Both the position numbers and the translations under genes were made by a program. 6,296 bases of DNA from Bacteroidota bacterium (GTDB taxonomy: Bacteria > Bacteroidota > Bacteroidia > Chitinophagales > Chitinophagaceae), in NCBI GenBank assembly GCA_947460795.1, contig CANHJA010000136.1, positions 1 through 6,296 of the forward strand, read 5' to 3'. Below, piece after piece: positions 1-5,492 of the stretch (the first letter of the stretch is position 1; the number at the start of each line of letters is the position of its first letter). A model generated the notes under the pieces. The model searched no databases. It saw only the letters and a program-made list of their open reading frames with translations, and was not told the origin of the DNA.

Positions 1-17
1 TAAATTAAGAAAATTGA

Positions 18-44
18 GGGGCATTGAAAAATGCTCCTTTTTTT
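18..44 (+). terminator. Rho-independent terminator of an upstream gene
   Basis: An 8-bp stem (18-25 with 30-37, one G-U pair at 20/35) is closed by a GAAA loop at 26-29, a stable GNRA-type tetraloop. It runs directly into seven T residues (38-44). Stem followed by a T tract is the standard form of an intrinsic terminator on the plus strand. The gene it ends lies to the left of the window. The window happens to begin with TAA, but the reading frame of that gene cannot be judged. Confidence 0.8.
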
Positions 45-138
45 ATCCCTCTATAATAAGTTTTCTGTTATTCATTTCTAGTTGATTAAATTAAAGCTTT
101 ATCTATCTTCATAATCAATTCAAGCAAAACAATTGCTC

Positions 139-146
139 TATATTTG
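139..146 (+). promoter_or_regulatory. Bacteroidota -7 promoter element (TATATTTG)
   Basis: TATATTTG matches the TAnnTTTG -7 consensus of the main Bacteroidota sigma factor exactly. It ends five bases before the ATG at 152, so transcription would begin at or within a few bases of the start codon. No convincing TTTG/TTG -33 element is visible 17-23 bases upstream. The call therefore rests on one element plus its position in front of the gene. Confidence 0.55.
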
Positions 147-151
147 CGTAA

Positions 152-703
152 ATGAAATTTACAAAAGAAGACTTTATCGATTTTTTAAGAAAATATAAAA
201 TAGCGATTGGTTTTGGCATGCCGATGACTATTTTTTTCTTACTACAAGGGTTCTATTTACTGGATGAATATTCCTTAAATTCTATTACAAGGGTATTGTT
301 TTCATCCATTGCAGCTGGAGCACTTTCAGGTTTTATTTATAATTTTATTATGAATTTGTTTAAACACTCCAAGTTTGTAAAAAAATCAACCACCATTTCG
401 TTGAATGAAAACGAAATAATTCTTTTAGAAAAAGATGCGAATCATTTTAAAGGAATCGAATCGGTTGGCGGTAGAATGTTCGTTACCAACAATAGAATCA
501 TTTTTAAATCACATGCGTTGAATATTCAAAATCATGAAGTTTCATTTATGTGGAATGAAATTAAACAGGTTACTAGATATAAATCGCTAGGGTTTCTTAA
601 CAATGGCTTGGAACTGCATTTAAAAAACAATAAAGTTGAAAAATTTGTTGTTGAACATACGGAAGCCCTTTTTCTAGAAATCAATAAACACATTATTGCT
701 TAA
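152..703 (+). CDS. Two-TM membrane protein with GRAM/PH-like domain, function unknown
   Basis: This 183-residue protein has a short charged N-terminus, two hydrophobic segments (about residues 17-37 and 47-69) and a basic stretch (KHSKFVKK, 71-78). A soluble domain of about 95 residues follows. That domain has the look of a bacterial GRAM (PH-like) fold: a strand around residues 86-93, then GGRMFVTNNRIIFKS (106-120), where the 'TNNRIIF' core is the most typical GRAM feature, then WNEIKQV (134-140), GLELHL (152-157) and a C-terminal helix. The basic residues after the second segment suggest that the domain faces the cytoplasm. GRAM domains bind lipids or proteins in eukaryotes, but bacterial versions are largely uncharacterised, so no ligand is assigned. 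The stop codon overlaps the ATG of the methyltransferase gene by one base (TAATG), so the two are probably co-transcribed. The start is supported by the TAnnTTTG element immediately upstream. The CDS is sound; the domain call is moderately sure. Confidence 0.85.
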   Translation: MKFTKEDFIDFLRKYKIAIGFGMPMTIFFLLQGFYLLDEYSLNSITRVLFSSIAAGALSGFIYNFIMNLFKHSKFVKKSTTISLNENEIILLEKDANHFKGIESVGGRMFVTNNRIIFKSHALNIQNHEVSFMWNEIKQVTRYKSLGFLNNGLELHLKNNKVEKFVVEHTEALFLEINKHIIA

Positions 704-1284
704 TGACTATCAATCATTATTTTTCATCTGACCAACAATTTCTTTCTTTATTTTCAGAAAAAAATAAAAAGGCAAATCGCATACACTACACGCCCGTGGC
801 TGTAGCTAAAAAAGCAGCCGAATTTTTGTGTGGTGGTGTGGGTCATAAAATTTTAGATATTGGCAGTGGCATTGGAAAATTTTGTTTGACTGCAGCCCAC
901 TACTACCCTGCATTTACATTTTATGGCATTGAACAACGAGACGATTTAATTGCAGCTACTTTGAAAGCAAATGAAACTCTTCAACTGAGCAATGTTTTTT
1001 TTGAACACAAGAATTTCGATAAAATTAAATTAAAAGACTACCATCATTTTTATTTTTTCAATTCTTTTCATGAAAACATAGAAGAAGATAAACTCGATTA
1101 TAACGTTTCATTTTCTGAAAATTTATATCATTATTACAACGCAAATATTCATAAACAATTAAGCACGATGCCCAAGGGAACTCGCATTGCAACTTTTTTT
1201 ACGTTGGAGGATATTATTCCTGCAACATATATTTTAATTGAATCTCATTTCGATGAAGGATTAAAATTTTATGAAAAAATCTAA
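703..1284 (+). CDS. Class I SAM-dependent methyltransferase, substrate unknown
   Basis: This 193-residue protein has a Rossmann-type methyltransferase core. Motif I is KILDIGSGIGKF (49-60), the glycine-rich SAM-binding loop. Acidic E77 in YGIEQRD (74-80) sits at the end of strand 2, where the SAM ribose is bound. HFYFFNSFHEN (115-125) occupies the motif IV position. A later block, MPKGTRIATFFTLED (156-170), fits strands 5-6. The N-terminal HYTPVAVAKKAAEFL (28-42) helix precedes the core. The order 'GSGxGK ... GIE ... NSF ... L..MPKGTRI' recalls the Dot1-like branch of class I enzymes, but the similarity is judged by eye only. There is no signal peptide, so the enzyme should be cytoplasmic. 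Its ATG overlaps the stop of the upstream GRAM membrane protein gene, pointing to translational coupling. The chain is short but shows no sign of truncation. The substrate could be protein, RNA or a small molecule. Confidence 0.85.
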   Translation: MTINHYFSSDQQFLSLFSEKNKKANRIHYTPVAVAKKAAEFLCGGVGHKILDIGSGIGKFCLTAAHYYPAFTFYGIEQRDDLIAATLKANETLQLSNVFFEHKNFDKIKLKDYHHFYFFNSFHENIEEDKLDYNVSFSENLYHYYNANIHKQLSTMPKGTRIATFFTLEDIIPATYILIESHFDEGLKFYEKI

Positions 1285-1369
1285 GTCAAATTTGAAATAA
1301 AAAGATTTTACAACCTCTTGCTTTTATTTTATCAACTGATTTCAACCCCTTCATCTCAAATGATTTTTT

Positions 1370-1377
1370 TACATTTG
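1370..1377 (+). promoter_or_regulatory. Bacteroidota -7 promoter element (TACATTTG)
   Basis: TACATTTG is an exact TAnnTTTG match that ends four bases before the ATG at 1382. As with the element at 139-146, transcription would start at or next to the start codon and leave little or no 5' leader. The 97-base gap after the methyltransferase gene shows no good GC-containing terminator and no clear -33 element. Some read-through from upstream is therefore possible. Confidence 0.55.
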
Positions 1378-1381
1378 CAAG

Positions 1382-3625
1382 ATGAATAAAGTAGTGATTA
1401 TTTTCTTATTGTTTATTTCAACACAAACATTTAGCCAAATAAAAATTTCTGGTATAGTAAAAGACAATAAAGGAGAATCCTTAATTGGGGTAAACATTTC
1501 GGTGAAAGGAAGTTATGACGGTGCCACCACAAATGCCAAAGGGGAATATAATTTTGAAACCGACGGCAAAGATTCAATTATTTTAAATGCTACCTACATT
1601 GGCTTTTTACCTCAAGAAAAAGTGATCAAAATAACGGGCAATTCCATCAATCAAAACTTTTTATTGAAAGAAAAAATAAATGATTTAAAAGCGGTCGTTA
1701 TCTCTGCTGGTGCATTTGAAGCGAGTGACGAGAAAAAAGGCACGCAATTAAAAGCATTGGATATTGTGACTACAGCCGGCAGCAATGGCGATAGTTATGG
1801 CGCTTTAAAAACCTTACCAGGAACCCAACAAACCAATGACCGAGAAGGCTTATTTGTGAGAGGAGGAACAGGCAGCGAAACGCAAACGTTTATTGATGGC
1901 ACTTGGGTAAAAAATGCATTCACGGCATCGGTTCCTGACTTAGGTGCTCGAGGCCGATTTAATCCATTCATTTTTAAAGGAACTGTTTTTAGTGCAGGAG
2001 GTTATTCTGCTTTGTATGGCCAGGCTTTGTCGTCTGCAGTTATTTTAGAAACCATTGATTTGCCCGAACGTTCTTCTGCCAATATCAATGCATCAAGCGT
2101 AGGCATTGGTGCCAGTGTTCAACAATTGGCCAAGAATAAAAAAAGTTCGTTTGGCATTGGATATAACTATACAAACCTATCTCCATATTTTAAAATCATC
2201 AAACAAAACATTACATATCAACAAGCTCCTTTGTCACATCAAATAGATGCCAATTTTAGATGCAAAACATCCAAAACCGGCATCTTCAAATTTTATGGTT
2301 ATTACAATCAAACCGACATTAACATTAACAGAATTAATATTAGCAGTTTGGATTATGAAGATGCAAACAAAGAATACCAAGATGAATTTGGAGTAAAAAA
2401 TAAAAATGCGTATGCGAATTTATCCTACAAAGAATATATCAATAAAACATGGAAATTGAATATTGGCTTAGCTTTCAGTAAAAACAAAGACCATATAATC
2501 ACTCGAGTTTTAGATGCCAATCAACAAATTGTAAACGACAGTAATTTTTATTACAGCAAAGATGTAGTCATTGAAAATGAAAATTATCTGGCTACTTCTA
2601 AAATTGTTTTAGAAAAGAATTTAAACAATCTAAACTCTATTCGATTTGGGGGAGAGTATATTTATAACCAAGATGCATTTTTATATGCTACTCAAAATGC
2701 GCCCAATACTATTTCTACCAAAGAACATTATAAAGCGATATTTGCTGAAAGCGATATATACATCACCAATGATTTAGCAGGCAAAATTGGAATTCGTGCC
2801 GAGCACTCTTCTATCATTCAGCAATCAAATATTGCACCAAGAGCATCGGTTGCTTATAAATTAAAAAGAGCCGGCCAACTCTCGTTTGCATATGGTATGT
2901 TTTACCAAAAACCTGATCAACAATATTTATATCAAAGCAATCAACTCAACTATCAACGAGCGGATCATTATATTTTAAATTATCAATACCAGCCTAAAGA
3001 CAGAATTATTAGAGTAGAAGCTTATTATAAAAAGTACCACCATTTATTGAAAACCATTCCATCTTTCAATAACAATGGAAAAGGCTATGCAAAAGGAATT
3101 GAATTATTTTACCGAGATAAAAAATCAATTAAAGGGTTAGATTTTTGGATATCCTATTCATACATTGATACAAAAAGAGATTTTATCAATTATACGAAAA
3201 TGGTCCAACCTGATTTTGTAGCCAATCATGTTGCTTCATTGGTATTAAAAAAATTCTGGACAAAATACATGTTTGGAATTAACGGAACGTATACCTATTC
3301 ATCTGGCAGGCCATATATCAATAGAAATGAGACCAATGTTTCTAATTTTATGCAAGACAAAACCATGGCTTATCACAACGTAAGCATTTCAGCAAACTAT
3401 ATCAAAACGATTCGAAAAGCATTCACGGTTTTTGTGCTCAGTATAAATAATCCATTTGGGTTTAAACAAGTTTATGGATATAATTATGCCACTAAAGATT
3501 TAAATAACAATGGCAATTATTACCGAAAAGAAATAACACCAGCTGCTCGTCAGTTTCTATTTTTGGGTATGTTTATGAGCTTTGGAATAGACAGAACCCA
3601 AGAAGCCATCGACAACAATTTATAA
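1382..3625 (+). CDS. TonB-dependent outer-membrane receptor with carboxypeptidase-regulatory-like domain
   Basis: This 747-residue protein starts with a signal peptide (MNKVVIIFLLFISTQTFSQ, cleavage near residue 18-19), which supports the chosen ATG. Residues about 21-96 form a carboxypeptidase-regulatory-like beta-sandwich (KISGIVKDNKGESLIGVNI ... TNAKGEYNF ... IGF). This domain is common at the front of Bacteroidota TonB-dependent receptors. The plug domain spans about 118-226 and contains LKTLPG (142-147), LFVRGGTGSETQTFIDG (157-173) and FSAGGYSALYGQALSSAV (203-220). The rest, rich in alternating aromatic strands, is the 22-strand barrel, ending near QFLFLGMFMSFGID. Family knowledge gives active, TonB/ExbBD-powered import across the outer membrane. 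The substrate is not evident. No SusD-like lipoprotein lies beside it, so it is not a classic SusCD glycan pair. A ten-residue polar tail (RTQEAIDNNL) follows the last strand, where such barrels often end in an aromatic residue. Confidence 0.93.
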   Translation: MNKVVIIFLLFISTQTFSQIKISGIVKDNKGESLIGVNISVKGSYDGATTNAKGEYNFETDGKDSIILNATYIGFLPQEKVIKITGNSINQNFLLKEKINDLKAVVISAGAFEASDEKKGTQLKALDIVTTAGSNGDSYGALKTLPGTQQTNDREGLFVRGGTGSETQTFIDGTWVKNAFTASVPDLGARGRFNPFIFKGTVFSAGGYSALYGQALSSAVILETIDLPERSSANINASSVGIGASVQQLAKNKKSSFGIGYNYTNLSPYFKIIKQNITYQQAPLSHQIDANFRCKTSKTGIFKFYGYYNQTDININRINISSLDYEDANKEYQDEFGVKNKNAYANLSYKEYINKTWKLNIGLAFSKNKDHIITRVLDANQQIVNDSNFYYSKDVVIENENYLATSKIVLEKNLNNLNSIRFGGEYIYNQDAFLYATQNAPNTISTKEHYKAIFAESDIYITNDLAGKIGIRAEHSSIIQQSNIAPRASVAYKLKRAGQLSFAYGMFYQKPDQQYLYQSNQLNYQRADHYILNYQYQPKDRIIRVEAYYKKYHHLLKTIPSFNNNGKGYAKGIELFYRDKKSIKGLDFWISYSYIDTKRDFINYTKMVQPDFVANHVASLVLKKFWTKYMFGINGTYTYSSGRPYINRNETNVSNFMQDKTMAYHNVSISANYIKTIRKAFTVFVLSINNPFGFKQVYGYNYATKDLNNNGNYYRKEITPAARQFLFLGMFMSFGIDRTQEAIDNNL

Positions 3626-3659
3626 AAAGCATTGAACCCATTTTTTATTCAATGCTTTT
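3625..3659. terminator. Bidirectional terminator between convergent genes
   Basis: A perfect 12-bp inverted repeat (3625-3636 with 3648-3659) flanks an 11-base loop that is itself T-rich. The 3' arm ends in TTTT on the plus strand, and the same symmetry gives TTTTTATAAA on the minus strand. It begins on the last base of the receptor gene's stop codon and lies 15 bases beyond the stop of the convergent dehydratase gene. One hairpin probably ends both transcripts. Confidence 0.85.
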
Positions 3660-3674
3660 ATAATTCAGCTATTT

Positions 3675-3920
3675 TCATGATGCTAACTTATCATATATAG
3701 CGTCTATCAACACCGCCAATTTCCTGTCTTTATCTGTTACAATATTATTGGCATCGTGAGTAAAAAGGGCAATTTCTACTTGATTATACACATTGCTCCA
3801 ATTGGGATGATGCCCTTGCTTCTCTGCTGCAAATGCAACTTGAGTCATAAATGCAAATGCCTCTACAAAATCAACAAATTGAAATTTTCTTTTTAATTGA
3901 TTATTTTCTTCTATCCACAT
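3675..3920 (-). CDS. Pterin-4a-carbinolamine dehydratase (short form)
   Basis: This 81-residue enzyme is predicted to dehydrate 4a-hydroxytetrahydrobiopterin to quinonoid dihydropterin. In the classical pathway that recycles the cofactor of aromatic amino acid hydroxylases. The signature is clear: EKQGHHPNWSNVYNQVEI (33-50), FTHDANNIVTDKD (53-65) and LAVLID (68-73). Catalytic histidines correspond to H37, H38 and H55. Their spacing (1 and 17 residues) equals that of H61, H62 and H79 in mammalian DCoH. The chain starts at the conserved Trp (W2) and lacks the roughly 20-residue N-terminal segment of longer members. An in-frame TGA lies ten codons upstream of the ATG with no alternative start between, so the short form is real. 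It stands alone between a tRNA terminator and a shared terminator with the receptor gene. No hydroxylase gene is visible here. A degenerate promoter-like TATATTTTG (3951-3959, minus strand) lies about 30 bases upstream. Confidence 0.93.
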   Translation of the reverse strand: MWIEENNQLKRKFQFVDFVEAFAFMTQVAFAAEKQGHHPNWSNVYNQVEIALFTHDANNIVTDKDRKLAVLIDAIYDKLAS

Positions 3921-4048
3921 ACGGTGTTTTTTTAATACTGAAAGGTATCACAAAATATATTTTTTAATTATATTTTTTTATTATTGAGTGTATAGAAAAA
4001 GTAAATTTCCTAAATACGCCTTTTTATTTTGCCCAAAGGACAGGTTAT

Positions 4049-4077
4049 AAAAAAAAGGAAACAAATATGTTTCCTTT
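4049..4077 (-). terminator. Terminator of the tRNA-Leu transcript
   Basis: A perfect 9-bp stem (4069-4077 with 4054-4062) has a 6-base loop. Read on the minus strand, it is followed by a run of T residues (complement of the A run at 4049-4056, part of which pairs in the stem). It starts six bases past the 3' end of the tRNA-Leu gene, so the primary transcript would be a monocistronic tRNA. It also separates the tRNA from the dehydratase gene. Confidence 0.85.
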
Positions 4078-4083
4078 AATTTG

Positions 4084-4167
4084 TGCACGAGAGGAGATTC
4101 GAACTCCCAAGTCCTTGCGAACACTACCACCTCAAGGTAGCGCGTCTACCAGTTTCGCCACCCATGC
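4084..4167 (-). tRNA. tRNA-Leu (anticodon GAG)
   Basis: The 84-base minus-strand gene folds as a class II tRNA. The acceptor stem pairs 4161-4167 with 4085-4091 (seven pairs, two of them G-U), with discriminator A at 4084. The D arm has a GCG/CGC stem and the GGTAGA loop element. The anticodon stem is CTACC/GGTAG around loop TTGAGGT, giving anticodon GAG, which reads CUC and CUU. The long variable arm (GTTC-GCAA-GGAC), typical of Leu, has a GNRA-like loop. The T arm has loop TTCGAAT. CCA is not encoded (the next bases are CAA), so it must be added by the CCA-adding enzyme. The gene has its own promoter and terminator and lies downstream of the histidine kinase gene. Confidence 0.96.
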
Positions 4168-4174
4168 ATTTCTT

Positions 4175-4207
4175 TTAATGATTAATGGTAAATTATTAAT
4201 GATTAAT
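4175..4207 (-). repeat. 12-bp direct repeat in the tRNA-Leu leader
   Basis: TTAATGATTAAT occurs at 4175-4186 and again, without a mismatch, at 4196-4207 (plus-strand reading), a period of 21 bases. Both copies lie between the predicted transcription start and the mature 5' end of tRNA-Leu. They would be in the 5' leader that RNase P removes. The composition is AT only apart from one G, so chance duplication is possible. Confidence 0.6.
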
Positions 4208-4213
4208 TTTTTT

Positions 4214-4244
4214 CAAAATTATACTAAAGACTAAACACTAACAA
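4214..4244 (-). promoter_or_regulatory. Promoter of tRNA-Leu (TTG-N20-TAATTTTG)
   Basis: On the minus strand TTG (4242-4244) is followed after 20 bases by TAATTTTG (4214-4221). This agrees with the Bacteroidota -33/-7 pattern TTG/TTTG-N17-23-TAnnTTTG. Transcription would start near 4208-4211, giving a 5' leader of about 40 bases before the mature tRNA end at 4167. The promoter lies wholly in the gap after the histidine kinase stop codon, so the tRNA need not depend on kinase transcription. Confidence 0.7.
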
Positions 4245-4258
4245 CTAAAAATATTAAT

Positions 4259-5407
4259 TTATCGTTTTAAAATAATTCTAAAGGTTGTGCCTTTGCCTAA
4301 TTCTGATTTTTTAACGAAAATATCTCCATAATGATATTCAGACATAATGCGTTTCGCCAATGAAAGTCCTAAGCCCCAGCCTCGTTTTTTGGTTGAAAAA
4401 CCGGGCTTAAAGACTTTTTTAATATTGCTTTGAGAAATTCCTTTTCCGGTATCGGTTACGTCAATAATGGTTTGTGTAATTTCATCTTGTATTTGAATTG
4501 TGATTGCACCTTTCCCATCCATGGCATCCAATGCATTTCGAATTAAATTTTCAATCACCCAATCAAACAAGGGGCCGCTGATGACCACCAAAATGTCTTC
4601 TTTATTTGAACTAATAGAAAAGGTTATGTTTTTAGAGGCCCGCTTTTGCATATAGCCTACAATTTCATACAATCGAGTTTGTAAAACTTCTTGATGCAAT
4701 TGAGGGACGCTGCCAATTTTAGAAAAACGATCTGCGATTAATTTTAATCGTTCCACATCTTTTTGCATTTCTACTAGTGCAGGTTTTTCAATATCAGTAT
4801 CTTTTAAATATTCTACCCAAGCTACTAATGAGGTTAAAGGAGTGCCTAATTGATGTGCTGTTTCTTTGCTCATGCCAACCCATACCCTATCTTGAATTTG
4901 TCGGTTATTGGATGTTATAAATGAAATTACAATGATTAAAAATAAAAAAAGAATGATCAATAAAATGTAAGGAAACATCCTTAATTGTTTCAACAATTCC
5001 GATTCGCCATAGTAAACATATTGTTTTTCGGTATCCGATATTTTAATACTTATTGGCGGATGCATTGCTTTCAATTCAGCCAATTTTTCTTTTAACAAAT
5101 CACTGTTTTTTTTACCATCCTTGGTTGAAATGGTATCAATATTATTGATGTTTATGATATTGTCTCTGGAGTCAGTATTAATTAATGGAATGGTTTCATT
5201 TGAATTGATTAGTGTAAACGCAAGTGTTAAATCGCCACTGTTTTCTTTAGCTACAATTTCAAATGCTTGCTGCACAATTTCTACTTTTTTACGTTCTTCG
5301 TGGGCTAACTTTTTCGTTAAATTATTGGCATAGTATAAAGCAGTGAGTGCAATCAACACTGCAATAACTACTAATAAATTTTTCCAATTGAGGTATTTCT
5401 TAATCAC
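4259..5407 (-). CDS. Membrane sensor histidine kinase (orphan)
   Basis: This 382-residue two-component sensor has a transmembrane segment at about 11-27, an extracytoplasmic region of about 115 residues (30-145) without a recognised sensor fold, and a second transmembrane segment at about 146-166. The kinase core follows almost at once, with no room for a HAMP domain. The H-box is SKETAHQLGTPLTSL with phospho-acceptor H185. The HATPase domain shows the N box ENLIRNALDAM (286-296), G1 DTGKGI (319-324), the F box FKPGFS (333-338) and G2 GWGLGLSLAKRI (343-354). All residues needed for ATP binding are present. The residue after the histidine is Gln rather than the usual Glu/Asp, a variant I associate with a Bacteroidota subgroup (HQLGTPL). 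The start is GTG at 5405-5407. The first internal Met (115) would remove the first membrane segment, so GTG is favoured. A near-consensus TACTTTTT (5412-5419, minus strand) ends four bases before it. No response regulator lies in the window, so the partner is unknown. Confidence 0.93.
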   Translation of the reverse strand: MIKKYLNWKNLLVVIAVLIALTALYYANNLTKKLAHEERKKVEIVQQAFEIVAKENSGDLTLAFTLINSNETIPLINTDSRDNIININNIDTISTKDGKKNSDLLKEKLAELKAMHPPISIKISDTEKQYVYYGESELLKQLRMFPYILLIILFLFLIIVISFITSNNRQIQDRVWVGMSKETAHQLGTPLTSLVAWVEYLKDTDIEKPALVEMQKDVERLKLIADRFSKIGSVPQLHQEVLQTRLYEIVGYMQKRASKNITFSISSNKEDILVVISGPLFDWVIENLIRNALDAMDGKGAITIQIQDEITQTIIDVTDTGKGISQSNIKKVFKPGFSTKKRGWGLGLSLAKRIMSEYHYGDIFVKKSELGKGTTFRIILKR

Positions 5408-5428
5408 GTTTAAAAAGTATAAATATAT

Positions 5429-5459
5429 AAAAAAAACCGCCTATAAAGACGGTTTTTTT
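5429..5459 (-). terminator. Terminator after the T9SS cargo gene
   Basis: Read on the minus strand, ACCGTC (5448-5453) pairs with GGCGGT (5436-5441), with one U-G pair and a 6-base loop. An A tract precedes the stem and a run of seven or eight T residues follows (complement of 5429-5436). This is a textbook A-tract/stem/T-tract terminator. The G-U pair exists only in the minus-strand RNA, so minus is the better direction, although the plus strand could also fold. It isolates the histidine kinase from the upstream gene. Confidence 0.85.
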
Positions 5460-5492
5460 AAAACGTATATTTTATTAATTTATTGTATTCAA

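Noticed and set aside
1294..1330. Possible hairpin after the methyltransferase gene (AAATAAAAAG against CTTTTATTTT)
   Set aside because: Pairing is almost all A-T with a bulge and a long loop, and no T tract follows. It is too weak to call a terminator.
1351..1363. Small dyad TCAT-CTCAA-ATGA just upstream of the receptor promoter element
   Set aside because: Four-base arms are expected by chance in AT-rich DNA. No second copy supports an operator.
3951..3959. TATATTTTG on the minus strand upstream of the dehydratase gene as a promoter
   Set aside because: It has one base too many between TA and TTTG, and no TTG lies at the right distance upstream. It is kept only as a weak remark in the gene entry.
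3921..4048. Hidden small gene or RNA in the gap between the dehydratase gene and the tRNA terminator
   Set aside because: The gap is AT-rich with several homopolymer runs. I see no open frame with a protein-like translation and no structured element.
4063..4068. Possible second promoter (ATATTTG-like) in the loop of the tRNA terminator
   Set aside because: The match is partial and is a by-product of the hairpin sequence. The terminator explains the structure fully.
5121..5333. Open reading frame on the plus strand inside the histidine kinase gene
   Set aside because: It lies antisense to the sensor region of a clearly coding gene, shows no domain and no convincing start signal. It is a shadow frame.
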